Source: Capsicum annuum (lineage: Eukaryota; Streptophyta; Magnoliopsida; Solanales; Solanaceae). From it: a DNA stretch of 64,000 bases. The notes under the pieces were generated by a model. That model worked only from the letters and a program-made list of their open reading frames with translations. It did not search any database and was not told where the DNA came from. Below, piece after piece: positions 13,925 through 26,703 of this stretch. A program made the position numbers and the translations under genes. Within the stretch, counting starts at the first letter, position 1. Each line of letters begins with the position of its first letter. The stretch is from positions 91,564,125 to 91,628,124 of the forward strand of contig NC_061115.1 of assembly GCF_002878395.1 (NCBI RefSeq), read 5' to 3'.

Positions 13925-16024
13925 ATATCTCCCCATTGGGAACATTCATCCTCGAATGCACCTGATTTAGATGAGAGAAATGATAAGCTTGATTTCATAC
14001 TGATCATGAAAAATTGAAACAAGACTACATGATTGATATTACTGAGTTTTATTCTGAGAATGCATATTTGATACATGATTTTATGATTGAGCTGATACTT
14101 AAATGTATGACTGAGAGTATTGATAAGATGATAACGCATATCTAATGTATGAATATATGACTGAACTAACTCTTGAACTTGTGACTGAACATATAAGGGT
14201 AAAGACACCAATTTAGAAATGAAAACTGACCATGGAACTGAATACCACATTTGTAACTAAAATCTAAACATTAAACTGGATGAGTTAAGAAAAGTTATTG
14301 CCTTGGGCTAAGTCTGAGTTTAACTACTTAATATATATGAGTGGAAACATGAGAACATAAATGGGTCTAGAATGTGATACGTGAAATGAATATTGTGATT
14401 TGAACTTAGTACCTTGAGTACATGGCGTATGACCACTATTGGAGCTAGAGAGCAAACTTATGGGTACTCACTACTCCAAATTGGATTCATTACAAAAAGG
14501 GAGCGGCATGTTTATGTCCTGAAATTTTTGGGAAATATAGCGTATCTCCCCCTTCGGAGACTAGGTCCCTTGAGAAATACTGGCTTGGATAAGTTGCTGA
14601 GGAAAATTAAGAAGATTCATAAGGCTCCTAGGAATTGAGTCATAACTAGTTATATGTGATCAGAAACTAAGACATACTACACGAACTAAGTTGAGATTTC
14701 ATCTATATGATTGGTTCATCTTAGAATGGTTACATTCTTTCATGAGATTTTGGCTAGAGCACATAGCTAGGGACTTGGAAACCAAACTGTACGAATTTGT
14801 CTATATAAGAAAACTGAGTAAGAAAATCATAACCTGACTGAGATTTAGTAACATGAGTTACGACTTATGAACATCATCAAAGATTAAGTAACTATGCCTC
14901 ATGAACTGCAACTGAAACTAATAAAATATTCATGTGGATATTGAGCATGAATGCATAACCGTACTGACTTATCCAATTAACTAAAGGACTAATAGTTGAA
15001 TACTAAGTCTGCAAGGATGGTTTGCACTTAGTCTGAATAGTTGAACTAAACTGGTAGAGTATCATGCATGGAAGGTAATAAATGATAGGATAACATGAGG
15101 GAACTGAGCATGAATGAGTGAAAATTGTATTACCTCAAGAATGCTAGGCTAGGCGTCTAATATGATTAGGAACATTCTGTAAATTGAGGTATTTATAACT
15201 GTAACATTGTCAAGCTATCCTGAAAATAGATTGAATTTTTGATCTGATTACTGGACTAGAACTGGGACTGAGATCATAGCTAAGACGGTAATTTAGACTA
15301 AATATTAATTTCTGATAATTGAGGTTTAGACTAGGGCTGAAGCATTTGATTCTGGGACTGAATATAGATTATTAAAACTAAAAATTAAAACTATAACTGA
15401 GTTTTGATAATTGATTACAGATAATTGACATATGCTAGGGATATATCAAATTTTAAACTTCACTGAGGTCTTTGGAATAGAATACCAAAATCATTAATTC
15501 ATCAAGGGTTTTAAGATGAAGTAATACATGGCACTACTGAGTTTGGTGGCTCACTAGTTGTGGAACATAATTCATATGGGCCGATCATACAGTAAAGCTT
15601 GACATGAGTATATGAGTGATGAGTTGCATAACCTAAGTCTTGAATTTATGTGTTTCATGGGACATGATTCATGGCATTAAGTGAACTAGAATTTCTATAC
15701 TAGTAACTTGAAACACACACTATTCTGTGAGAAGTATATGGTTATAAGCAGTATTCATAGAACTGAAATGGGTAGCTTGCGTAAATATCATAATGACTAT
15801 ATTACAAAACTTTGCACTAAGACAAGAATGGGTCGGGAGTCTTCTTCTCTTACTGATTATCTACATATACTGGTTGTTTAACAAGAATTTGAAGGCTTGA
15901 CTTTTTGATCCCAAAGTTTAACTGCTATGCAAGGTTTCAAAAGAAAAGAAACTTATGAATTTACAGAAGCGTGAATATGTAAATAAGAGATCTATAACAT
16001 ATCGGTAACTGAATTAAGAGAACA

Positions 16025-17202
16025 TTCATGATCCTGCTAGAACCAAAGTTCATAGAGTCTCTTTGAGTGTTCCCCACTGATAACACTGGAATTGGACCCC
16101 TGCTGATTCGAATAAGCGAACTGAGCTGAAGGGCGATCGTACTTAATTCTTAAACCTGGTTTAGGACAAACTTAAAACTTGTGACCTAACTCACCATATC
16201 CAAAAAACACGCCACTACCAGCTCTACACACACCCTTATGATACTTACCACACTCTTTGCAAAGTGGATGAGTAAGAATCCTACTCTTACTCCCCTAGGC
16301 CTTGGAGCCTGATGCCCCATCCCTATGATCATTTCTGAACTTTGGAACTTATGCACTAGCTGTAGGGTGAATTGGGGATGAACATTTCCAACACAACTAA
16401 AAACGATTACCACCCTGCCACCCTGACTGAGCAAAACTATAACTACCTATTCTGGACCTCTTATTTTCTCTCTCCTTCTTCTTAAGTTTCTTCTTCTCAA
16501 TCTGTTAAGTTTGGACCACAAGACTAGATATGTCTATCTCTTAATCAAAATCGCAGTTTTGCACTCCTTAACAACTCAACCTGATATTTGTGATACAAAA
16601 TTTTTTATCTGGATCTACTGTCTGCTACTACATAGATAGCGTACCTAGGTGACGAGTGAACTTAAGAGAGTATACTTTTACACTCATGCTACATTGTCTG
16701 ATATTGATGAAATCTAACACTTAAGCTTCTTTCTACTCTATGGGAAAGAACCTATCTAAGAAAGCTATAGTAAACTCTCCCATTCTATGGGATCCATATT
16801 TATACCCTTATCTACCTTTCACTATTTGAACCATGTATGGGCTACATCTTGTAGCTGATAGGCGGCTTACTCGACACTCTCACTGGAAGTCACTCCTATG
16901 ATGTCTGTGACTTTTCAAACCTGATCGAGGAACTCCTGTAGATCCTCTCATAACTTAGAACCATAGAATAAGAAAGGATTCATTTGGGTGATGTCCTGAA
17001 TCCTTGCTGCAGCAGAATTTGCCACTGGGTTGAATGGAACAGCAGCTAGCCTTTCATTCTGAGCTATGAATAATTTGGCTAGAGTAGTAAATGCAGTCCT
17101 TAATTCTGCATGAGAGAACTGCTCATCCAAAGAATCTGGCTGGATGAGCTGAGGTGCTGACTTATTTTTGGTTCCCCTTGCGTTAGTCCTTTTGGGAGTC
17201 AT
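16025..17202 (-). pseudogene. Ty3/gypsy gag pseudogene (unit L2)
   Basis: The start codon is at 17202-17200, giving MTPKRTNARGTKNKSAPQ (the usual MPPKRTN with one change). An upstream ATG at 17217 would add six residues but lies in the leader. The frame stays open for about 84 codons, through FTTLAKLFIAQNE, FNPVANSAAARIQDIT and NPFLFYGSKL, then stops at 16948. Similarity continues beyond the stop. The first zinc knuckle is intact at about 16230-16270 (CKECGKYHKGVC), but the second has lost both cysteines (FFGYGELGH). It is the best preserved Gag N-terminus in the array, but not functional. Confidence 0.82.
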
Positions 17203-17410
17203 GTTATGTAAACGCAAGGAAGAAGAGGATTAGACTAAGATTTTAACTTTGAGACTATGCTCACTGGCATGACATGAATACTGAAAGAAGGGAAAATATT
17301 CCTAAAACATCTCATAGCCTCCTGCACATAAGTGTGGTACACAACACACCCATGTACAAGAATATACTAGATACGGATTTTATGACTTCCTAGGACACTA
17401 TTGAACTGTT

Positions 17411-17424
17411 GGCTCTGATACAAA
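17411..17424 (-). promoter_or_regulatory. Primer-binding site, unit L2 (mutated)
   Basis: The minus strand reads TTTGTATCAGAGCC. One base differs from the canonical TTGGTATCAGAGCC seen in unit L1. It lies 3 bp from the LTR start at 17428. Confidence 0.85.
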
Positions 17425-17427
17425 GTT

Positions 17428-20274
17428 TGTAACCACCCGAATCTGATACCTAAAATGCTATACGATGCTCATGACCTCGAAGGACCACAAGCTAACCCAT
17501 GACTGATTTCTATACCTGTACACTGTATAATATACTATATGTTTACACTGTAAAAAATATAGAATAGAAGTTGTAAGGCCAGCAGGTTCAAACTGAATAG
17601 CTGATAAAACACAACATAAGTATGGAGTATCGAATACAAAAAATAACTAAAATACTGTCTGAACATACTATAGTTTGAAAGCCTCTAAACTATTTGAAAA
17701 CTGTGTAGTTGTTGGGACATGTCCTCAACTAACTCCAGCTACTAAAATAACTAAGTACTAAAATAATGAAATAACAAATCATATCATCCACAAAGGATGA
17801 GGACTCACTGCTGAATACAGCTAATATATTGAATCTACTGATGCTCTAGAGCTCCTGTCTTTTAATCTATGGTATAAGACACCATAGCGCAAATACGTAA
17901 GTACTTTGAATGTACAGCTATGCAAGTGAGCTAGGCTAAATGCAAAAGGGTTCATAGGCATGGATAACACTAACTGACAAAATGATATGAATGTGAGAAT
18001 ACATACATAAATATGTAACTATAACTGAGATCCTGATAGGACTGAATACTAAGTTCTAACTATTGAGTCTACTGATAACATTAATTTAATGACATCTGAG
18101 TTTAATGATGCTGGGATACTGAATATAAGGAATGAATACTACATTATGAATACCTGAATAATTGTTTTCCGATAGTTCTGATCATTAAAAACTGGTCTGG
18201 TTGACTTTATTTGATAATCCAAACACTGAATACTGATAACATAAGTTATGTATAACTAGTATACTAATACTAAATGACTGTATCTAATAGTCTAAGTTCT
18301 AATGGAACTAGCTAAGTTCTGTACTGTACTAAGTGACTGTATCTGACAATCTTAAAATCTATAGAACTATTTGAGTTCTATTATTGAGACTGATACTAAG
18401 ACTAAAACAGAGATGGTGGGAGGTAATTATCTAATTGACATGCCTCGGAATTGAACTAGTGGTGTCCAACCTAAAACCCCAGTTGGAAGGGTATCAACAC
18501 CGTGCCACAGGTAAAGATAAGCTGTGAGGTAACATTTTCTGATAGGAAGCTCTTCCATTAACCTGCCTGTAGGAATTACCCCAAACAAGATGTACTAGTA
18601 GCCTTACGCATAGGGGTACATCTCAACCTACGTTGGCTTTGTAGTTCTGGAATGCAAGGATTGCTTTGTAGGATCACATCCAACACTAAATAATAGGTGA
18701 GTCCCCATCCTTAGCTTTACTCGGTGCTGAATCCTACTCCTAACTGAATAGGAACTGAACTGATTAAATGAACTAAACTGATACTAATGGTATGATTTAG
18801 CGGAGCTAAATAGAGTTCACTAAGTTCCTTTGACTAATGGAATACTACTGAGAAATAATGACTGACTGAGATCACTGAGGTTTTTTAGATTACTGAGACT
18901 ACTGAATTGGACTGGACTGATACTGAGTTTTCCTAAGTCACATGACTAACTGAATTCTAGTGATTATGGCTTGATCGAGAGTATCATGAAAACATGACAT
19001 GTCTCTAGGCACAAAGCTAAATTTTTTGGTAAAAGTACCTACAGTACTTGATAAAATGAAACTAACAAGGCTTGATAGTTTTTGATCACATGACCAATAT
19101 CAAAAATTCATAATTTCATAGTTGGGAATTTCATGAAGCACATGATCATCATAATGTTGTACATGGATAGTAATGCATATAAAGATGACATAATTTATTA
19201 CCTCTAATAATATGAGCACCACATCAAGCAATCACAATGCATACGTTTAGCATGGGAAACATCTTAATCAAATAGGTATAGCATAACTTATGAGGCATGA
19301 CGTGATCTTGACATATGGAAATTAAGTACTTGATCATCATTTATTCATTGAGGCATATTATCAAACACCTTGCATGCACACTTAAGTCATAGGTATGATT
19401 ATCAATTTAATATAATGTAGTTCTATAATTTAACTCAATTACATTACTTTCAACCCTATACGAATGTAGTTTTATAAAAAACATGATAAAGATGTAATCT
19501 TTCCTGTCATTCAACAATAACAACATGAACATAATCAATTCAAAATAAGAACATCATGAGATACAATTTAAAATAAGGTTCTTGAGCTTCATGGATGAAA
19601 GGAGTCCATGAATCAACACTGTGCATACTTTAGTTCTTGATTTTACGAAGATTGACAGAGGGATCCTTGAATTTGAGTCTTGGATTTGAATTCCCAATTG
19701 AAAACCCTAGCTTGTTCTTGAGAGAAACTTGAGAGAAATAATATATTTTAGGTGGAATATGGCTGAATCACATGTTATTTGGTTTATATAGGGGTGGAAA
19801 ATTGACCCTTTTAACCCTTGGACGAGTATTTAAATTTTTTTAAAGTTTTCGTATTTGGACCTATGGTGCAATGCGGCACTATCGCGCTGTGTCTCTGGAA
19901 AGTGACCAATGGGAAATTGCATCATGACGCGATGCAGAGCTATTGTGTTGCCACTTTGTTTACGAACTGGAAGTTTTGCATGATGCGCCCCTATTGCGGA
20001 GCAACACTAGAAATTAACAATTGTCATTTAAGTTGGCTTCGCGATGCGCTGATGGCTCAAGTGATACACTGTCTCACTAAAATGGCTCTAACACATTGCC
20101 CGAGTGTTGGATTTTGACAAATTTGGTATCGATAGAAAGCTTATTGAATTTTTTGTACGACAAATAATGAGAATATTGAAAATACATCATGTACAAAAAT
20201 GGATTCATCTTTTAAAGAAAGTCTTTAACATCTTTAAGATGATTTTAAGCTAGGTAAAAGTACGGAGCATTACA
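17428..20274 (-). mobile_element. Full-length array LTR (2847 bp)
   Basis: It is bounded by tgtaacc and ggcattaca on the plus strand, giving a TG...CA LTR whose minus-strand start is TGTAATGC/TGTAATACCCC. Read on the minus strand from 20274: GC-rich dyads at 20050-19860, a canonical TATATAAA at 19790-19783, then a long leader with the ctagggttttc motif at 19700. The conserved gacatgtcc block lies at 17708-17739 near the far end. It serves as 3' LTR of one unit and 5' LTR of the next. Confidence 0.85.
19783..19790 (-). promoter_or_regulatory. LTR TATA box
   Basis: The minus strand reads TATATAAA, about 484 bp into the LTR and just downstream of the GC-rich dyads. Matching TATA-like sequences occur at 2444-2451, 26108-26115 and 26214-26221; the copy near 13481 is mutated. 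Confidence 0.6.
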
Positions 20275-22374
20275 ATATTTCCCTATTGGGAATATTCATC
20301 CTTGAATGAGACTAATTTAGATGGGATAAATGAAAAGTAGAAGTGCATACTGATCATGAACAACTGAAACATGACTACCTGATTGACTTTACTGAGTTTC
20401 ATACTGAGCATCCATATCTGATGCATGATTTTATGACTGAGCTGATGCATAAATATATGATTGAGAGTATTGAAAAATTGATCATGCAAATCTAATACGT
20501 GGATATATGACTGAACTGACTCATGAACTTGTGACTGAACTTGTAAGGGTAAAGCGACCAAGTTTGAAATGAAAACTAAGCATGGTACTGAATACCATAT
20601 TTCTAATTGAAATCTAAACATAAAACTGGATAAGCTAAAGAAAATCCATTGCCTTGGGATGAGCCTATGTTTAACTACTTAATATGCATTAGTAGAAACA
20701 TCAGAACGTAATTGGGTCTAGAACAAGATAAATGAGATAAATATTGTGATCTGAACTGAGTACCTTAAGTACATGGCGTATGAAAAGGATTTGAGCTAGA
20801 GAGTGAATTTATGGGTACTCACTACTCCAAACTTGAGTCATTACGAGAAAAGAGCAGTATGTTTATGTCCTAAAAGTTTGGGGGAATACAACGTATCTCC
20901 CTCTTGGGACACTAGGTCCCTCGATAAATACTGGCTGGGCTGAGCTACTGAGAAAAACTGAGTAGATGCATAAGGCACCTAGAAATTGAGATATAACTAG
21001 TTATCTAAGATCCGAAACTAACAGATGATACATAAATTGATCTGAGCTTTCATCTATCTGATTTGTTCATCTTTGAATGGTTACATTCTTTCATGAGATT
21101 TTGTCTAGAGCTCATAGCTAGGGACATGGAAACCAAACTGTATGAATTTGTCTATATAAGATAGCAGAGTAAGAAAATCATAACTTGACTAAGATTTAGT
21201 AACATGAGTTAAGACTTATGAACATCATCTAAGATGAAGGAACTAAGCCTCATGCACTACAACTGAAACTACTAAAAGATTCATGTGGTTGTTGAGCACG
21301 AATGCATAACCGTACTGACTTATCAAATTAACTAAAGGACTCATAGTTGAATACTGAGTCTTCAAGGATAGTCTGCACGTCGTCTAAATAGTTGAACCAA
21401 AATGATAGAGTATCATGCATAGAAGGTAATGATTGAGTGGATAACAGGAGGCAACAGAGCATGAATAAATGAAAACTATATTACCTCAAGAATTCTAGGC
21501 TAGTTGTCTAATATGATTGGGAACATATTGGAAACTGAGGTATTGATAACCTTAAAATCGCCAAGCTATCCTGACAATAGACTAAATTTCTGATCTGATT
21601 ACTGGACTAAAATTGGGACTGAGATCATAGCTAAGATGGTAATTCAGACTGAACGTTGATTTTTGATAATTGAGGTTTAGACTAGTGTGGAAGTATTTGG
21701 TTTTACGACTGAATATTGATTGCTAAAACTGAACACTGAAACTATAACTGAGTTCTGATATTTGATTACAGACAATTGACATATGTCAGGGATATATAAA
21801 ATTTTGAACTTAACTGAGGCCTGAGGAGTAGAATACCAAAATCATGGTTTTATCAAAGGTTTTAAGCTGAGTTTGTACATGGAACTACTAAGTTTGTCTG
21901 CTCACTAGAAGCGGAACATGAGTCATATGGGCCGAGTATACTGTAAAGCTTGACATGATTACATGTGTCATGATCTACATGACCTGAGTCTTGAATTTCT
22001 ATGTTTCATGGGACATGATTCATTAAATTAAGTGAACTAGAATTCCTATACAAAGAACTTGAAACACACTCTATTCTGTCAGAAGCATATGGTTATATGT
22101 TGCATTCATAAAACTGAAATAGGTAGCATGCGTAAATATCTTAGTGACTAAAGTAGAAAACTTTGCACTAAGATAGGAATGGGTCGGGAGTTGTCTTCCT
22201 TTACTGATTATCTACACATACTGGAACTATAACTCAAATCTGAAGGCTTGACTTTCTAACCCCAAAGTTTAACTTCTACACAAGGTTTCAAAAGAAAAGA
22301 AACTCATAAATCTAAAGAAGCATGAATATGTAAATAAGAGATCTATAATATACCGGTAACTACATTAGAAGGAC

Positions 22375-23528
22375 TTTCCTGATCCTTCCAAAACGACTGT
22401 ACATAGAGTCTATTTGGGCGTTGCCCGCCCGATAACAGTGGAATTTGCACCCTATTAATTAAGGTGAGTGAACTAAGCTGAAGGGCGACCGTTCTTATTT
22501 CTTGGACCATGTTTAGGAAAAACTCAAACCTTGTGAACTAACTCACCACATCCAAAATACACGTCACTGCCGACTTTACACACCCTTATGATGCTTACCA
22601 TACTCTTTGCAAAACAGATAAGTAAGATTTCTGCTCTTACTACCCTAGGCCTTGGAGCCTGATGCCTCATCCCTACGATCATTTCTTAACTTTGGTACTG
22701 GTGCACTAGCTGTAGGGTGAATTGGGGCTGAACATTTTTGATACAACTGAAAATGATTACCACCCTGCCACCCTAACTGAGAAAAACTATAACTACTTAT
22801 TCTATCCCTCATATTTTCTCTCTCTTTCTTCTTAAGTTTCTGCTTCTCAATCTATTAAGGATGGAACATAAGCCTAGATATGTCCATCTTCTTAATCAAT
22901 ATCATAGTTTGGTACTCCTTAACCACTCTACCTGATATACCAGACACAAACTTATTCATTCTAGATCTATTGTCTGCTACTACATGGAGAGCATACCTGG
23001 CTAACTAGTGAACTTAAGGGAGTATTCTTTTATTCTTATAATATCTTGTATGATATTTATGAACTCTAACACTTTAGCTTTCTTTTGCTCAATAGGAAAG
23101 AACCTATCTAAGAAAGACGTTGCAAACTTTTCCTATTCTATGGGATCCGCATTTGTACCCCTGTCTACCTTCCACTGTTTGAACTAAGTATGGGCTATAT
23201 CTTGTAGCTAATAGGCGGATAACTCAAGATTCTCACTGGAAGTCACTCCTATGATGTCAAACTCTTATAGATCCTCTGCTGACATTGAACCAGAGAATAA
23301 GGGAGGATTCATTCAAGTGATGTCCCAAATCCAGGCTGTAGTAGAATTTGCCACTGGGTTGGCTAGAACAGAAGTTGGCCATTCATTTTGAGCTGTGACT
23401 AAATGGGCTAGAGTAGTAAATATAGTCCTGAATTTTGTATAAGAGACATGCTCATGTAGAGAATCTGGCTGGACGGGCTGAGGTGCTAAATGATTTTTTC
23501 CCCTTTCGTTAGTTCTTTTGGGAGGCAT
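22375..23528 (-). pseudogene. Ty3/gypsy gag pseudogene (unit L3)
   Basis: The start codon is at 23528-23526 (MPPKRTNERGKNHLAPQ). The frame stays open to 23313 through FRTIFTTLAHLVTAQNEW and ANPVANSTTAWIWDIT, then hits a stop; similarity continues. About 30 bp present in L1 and L2 is missing near 23260, which shifts the frame. The zinc-knuckle region at about 22560-22620 reads CKEYGKHHKGV then a stop, so the second cysteine and the C-terminal half are lost. It is the most decayed of the three gag copies. Confidence 0.78.
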
Positions 23529-23736
23529 GTTATGTAAACGCAAAGAAGAAGAGGATTAGACGAAGATTTTAACTTTGAGACTATGCTCACTGGCATGACA
23601 TGAATACTGAAAGAAAGGAAAATGTTCCTAAAACATCTCATAGCCTCCTGAACATAAGTGTGGTACACAACACACCCATGTACAAGACTCTACTAGATAC
23701 GGATTTTATGACTTCCTAGGACACTATTGAAATGTT

Positions 23737-23750
23737 AGCTCTGATACCAA
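23737..23750 (-). promoter_or_regulatory. Primer-binding site, unit L3
   Basis: The minus strand reads TTGGTATCAGAGCT, matching initiator tRNA-Met apart from the last base, 3 bp from the LTR start at 23754. Confidence 0.87.
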
Positions 23751-23860
23751 GTTTGTAACCCCCCGAATTCGGTACCCAAAATGCTACACGATGCAGATGA
23801 CCCCGAAGGACCACAAGCTAACCCATGATTGATATCTATACTTGTACATTGTATAATATA

Positions 23861-23879
23861 CTATATATATATATATATA
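23861..23879. repeat. AT dinucleotide microsatellite
   Basis: A run of about nine alternating AT units inside the last array LTR; the other LTR copies have only tatactatat here. Confidence 0.85.
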
Positions 23880-26076
23880 CACTATAAAAATTACAAAATA
23901 GAAGTTGTAAGGCCGTCAGGTTCAAACATAATAGTTGATAAAAATAATATAAGTGTGGAGTATCAAATACCTAAAATAACTGAAATACTGTCTGAACATA
24001 CTGTAGTATGAAAGCCTCTAAACTGTATGAAAATAATAAAGTTGATGGGATATGTCCCCAACTATGTCCAACTACTATAATAACTAAGCACTGAAATAAT
24101 GAAATAACAAATTATGTTGTCTTCAAAGGATGAGGACTCACTGCAAAATGACTGCTAATATTTAAACCTACTGATGCTTTGGATCTCGTGTCTCTGAACC
24201 TATGGTATAAGACACAAAATGCAAATAAGTCAGTACTTTGAATGTATTGGTATGAAAGTCATCTAGGCTAAATGCAAAAGGGTTCATATGAATAGACAAC
24301 ACTAACTGACTGAATGATATAAACTTGAAAGACATACATGAATATGTAACTATAACTGAGATCATGATAGGACTGAATACTAAGTTCTGACTATTGAGTC
24401 TACTAATAACATAGATTTAAAGACATCTAAGTTTACTGATGCTGGGATACTAAATACTAAGGGAGTGATACTATATTATGGATACCTGAATAACTATTTT
24501 TCAGCAGTTCTAATTATAAAAAACAGGTTTGGTTAACTGTACTTGATAGTCCTGAAGCTGAATACTGATAACATGAGTTTCTTATAACTAGTACACTAAT
24601 ACTGAATGACTGTATCTGATTGTCTAAGTTCTGATGGAACTAGATGAGTTCTATACTGTACTGAGTGACTGTATCTGACAATCCTAAATAGAACTATCTG
24701 AGTTCTATTATTAAGACTGAGACTAAGACTGAAACTGAGATGGTGGGAGGTAATTATCTAACAGACATGCCTCGAAACTGAACAAGTGGAGTCCAACCTA
24801 TAACCCCAGTTGGAAGGGTGTCAATATTGTGCTATAGGTAAAGACAAGTTATGAGGTAACCCTTTCTGATAGGAAGCTCTTCAATTAACCCTCATGTAGG
24901 AATAACCCCAAAAAAGATGTATTAGTATCCCTACGCATAGGGGTACATCTCAACCTACATTGGCTATGTAGTTCTAGATTTCAAGGATAGCTTCTCAGGA
25001 TCACACCCTACTTTAAATAATAGGTGAGTCCCGATCTTTAAGTTTACTTGGTGTTGAATCCTACTCCCAAATGAATAGGCACTAAACTGATTAACTGAAT
25101 TGAACTGATACTAATTGTATTGTTTAGCAAATCTTAATAGAGTTCACTGAGTTTCGTTGATAGATGTAATACTACTAAGACATGATGACTGACTGAGATC
25201 ACTGAGATTTTTGAGATTATTGAGACTACTGAATGGGACTGGACTGATACTGAGTTTTCCTGAGTAACATGGCTGATGAATTCTACTGATCATGGTTTGA
25301 ATGAGAGTATCATGAAATCATGACATAAATCTAGGCACACATTTAAATTATTAGGTACGAGTACCCACGGGACTCGATAGAATGAAACTAACAAGGCTTG
25401 ACACTTTTTGATCATATGACCAATATCAAAAATTCATAATTTCATAGTTGGGAATTTCATGAAGCACATGATCATCATAATGTTGTACATGAATAGTAAT
25501 GCATCTAAATATGGCATAGTTTCATGCTTCTAATATTATGAACACCCCATCAAGCAATTACAATACATCGGTTTAGCATGGGAATCATCTTAATCAACTA
25601 GGTATAGTATAACTTAAGAGGCATGACATGATCTTGACATATGGAAACTAAGTACTTGATCATCCTTCATTTATTGGGGCATATTATTAAACACCTTGCA
25701 TGCACACTTAGGGCATGCGTATGATTATCAATTTAATACAACTTAGTTCCTCAATTTAACTCAATTGCATGAATTTTAACCCTATACGAACATGGTTTCA
25801 TAAAAAACATGATAAAGATGTAATCTTGGCAATAATACAACAATAACAACCTGAACATAATCAATTAAAAACAAAAACATCATGTCGTATAATTTAAAAT
25901 AGGGTTCTTGAGCTTCACGGATGAAACGAATCCATGAATCAACACTGTGCATACCTTAGTTCTTTATTCTATGAAAACTGATGGAGAGATCCTTTAATTT
26001 GAGTCTTGGATTTTAATTCTCAATTGAAAACCCTAGCTTGTTCTTGAGACAAACTTGAGAGAAATATTATATTTTG

Positions 26077-26288
26077 GGCGAAAATTGTTGAATCATGTGT
26101 TATTAGGTTTATAAAGGGGTGAAAAATTGACCCTTTTAACCCTGTACACGTATTTAAATTCTAAGAAAATTTCCCAATTTTTGGCGAAAATTGTTGAATC
26201 ATGTGTTATTAGGTTTATATATGGGTGAAAAATTGACCCTTTTAACCCTAGACACGTATTTAAATTCTAAGAAAATTTCCCAATTTTG
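26077..26288 (-). repeat. 106-bp tandem duplication of the LTR TATA region
   Basis: Two adjacent copies, 26077-26182 and 26183-26288, each starting ggcgaaaattgttgaatc and differing at only a few bases. Each carries a TATA-like element (TTTATAAA at 26115-26108 and TATATAAA at 26221-26214 on the minus strand), so this LTR has a doubled core promoter. Confidence 0.9.
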
Positions 26289-26703
26289 ACCTATGGCGCG
26301 ATGGTGTGCTATCGTGTCGTGTCTCTGAAAGTGACAAATGGGAAATTGCATTGTGGCACGATGTGGAGCTATCGCATTTCAACTTTTTTTACAATTTGGA
26401 AGTTTGGCACGATGCTCCACTATCACGGAGCAACTCTAGAAATTGACAATTGCCATTTAAGCTGGCTCTGCGATGCACTGATGTCTCAAGTGATACACTG
26501 TATCACTAAAAAGGCTCTAACTCTTCGACCAAGTGTCGGATTTGGGTGAATTTGGTATCGATGAAAAGCTTATTGAATTTACCACATGACAAAAAGTGAA
26601 AATTTTTAAAATATCACATGTGCAAAAGTGTATTAATCTTTTAAATCAAATTTTTTGCATCTTTCACATAATTTTAAGTTAGGTAGAAGTACGGGGTATT
26701 ACA

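Larger units (their letters stand above)
13925..17427 (-). mobile_element. Unit L2 internal region (gag, no pol)
   Basis: This 3.5 kb internal region has the same order as L1: minus-strand PBS, leader, gag remnant, then about 2.1 kb of non-coding DNA to the LTR end at 13924. Long stretches match L1 nearly base for base (for example 16440-16640 against 5350-5560), including shared in-frame stops. So L1 and L2 were copied as DNA after gag had decayed, rather than inserted separately. No pol motif was found. Confidence 0.78.
20275..23753 (-). mobile_element. Unit L3 internal region (gag, no pol)
   Basis: This 3.48 kb internal region has the same order as L1 and L2 but is visibly more diverged from both (for example 22040-22240 against 15680-15880). 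It is thus an older branch of the array, or came from a different parent copy. About 2.1 kb between gag and the LTR at 20274 lacks coding sign. No pol motif was found. Confidence 0.75.
1..26703 (-). repeat. Tandem array of a gag-only Ty3/gypsy element with shared LTRs
   Basis: The same block order recurs several times: LTR right end (reads ggtattaca on the plus strand), a polypurine-like stretch, about 2.1 kb of non-coding DNA, a minus-strand gag remnant, a PBS, then an LTR left end (tgtaacc). LTR right ends lie at 2883, 10847, 13924, 20274 and 26703. LTR left ends lie at 6348, 17428 and 23754. Each internal region abuts the next LTR with no host DNA between them, so adjacent units share an LTR. 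That is expected from unequal recombination between LTRs rather than independent insertions. The array continues left of the window. The right flank starts at 26704, and no target-site duplication can be tested because the left end is absent. Confidence 0.85.
23754..26703 (-). mobile_element. Last array LTR (2950 bp)
   Basis: It is bounded by tgtaacc and ggtattaca. It is about 100 bp longer than the LTR at 17428-20274, almost all of it explained by a 106-bp tandem duplication over the TATA region at 26077-26288. It also holds an AT dinucleotide run at 23861-23879. The next bases (acttg at 26704-26708) are the candidate right-hand target-site duplication of the array. Confidence 0.84.

Noticed and set aside
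13855..14250. 131-codon open frame on the minus strand, the longest in its region
   Set aside because: It spans the LTR/internal junction of unit L2. The equivalent stretches in L1 and L3 are shorter and broken, and no domain is seen.
16186..16434. 82-codon minus-strand frame
   Set aside because: It overlaps the zinc-knuckle part of gag in the wrong frame; the correct frame gives CKECGKYHKGVC.
1..26703. Centromeric satellite array
   Set aside because: Units are 3-11 kb and consist of LTR, gag and PBS parts, so this is a retrotransposon array. A centromeric position cannot be told from the sequence.
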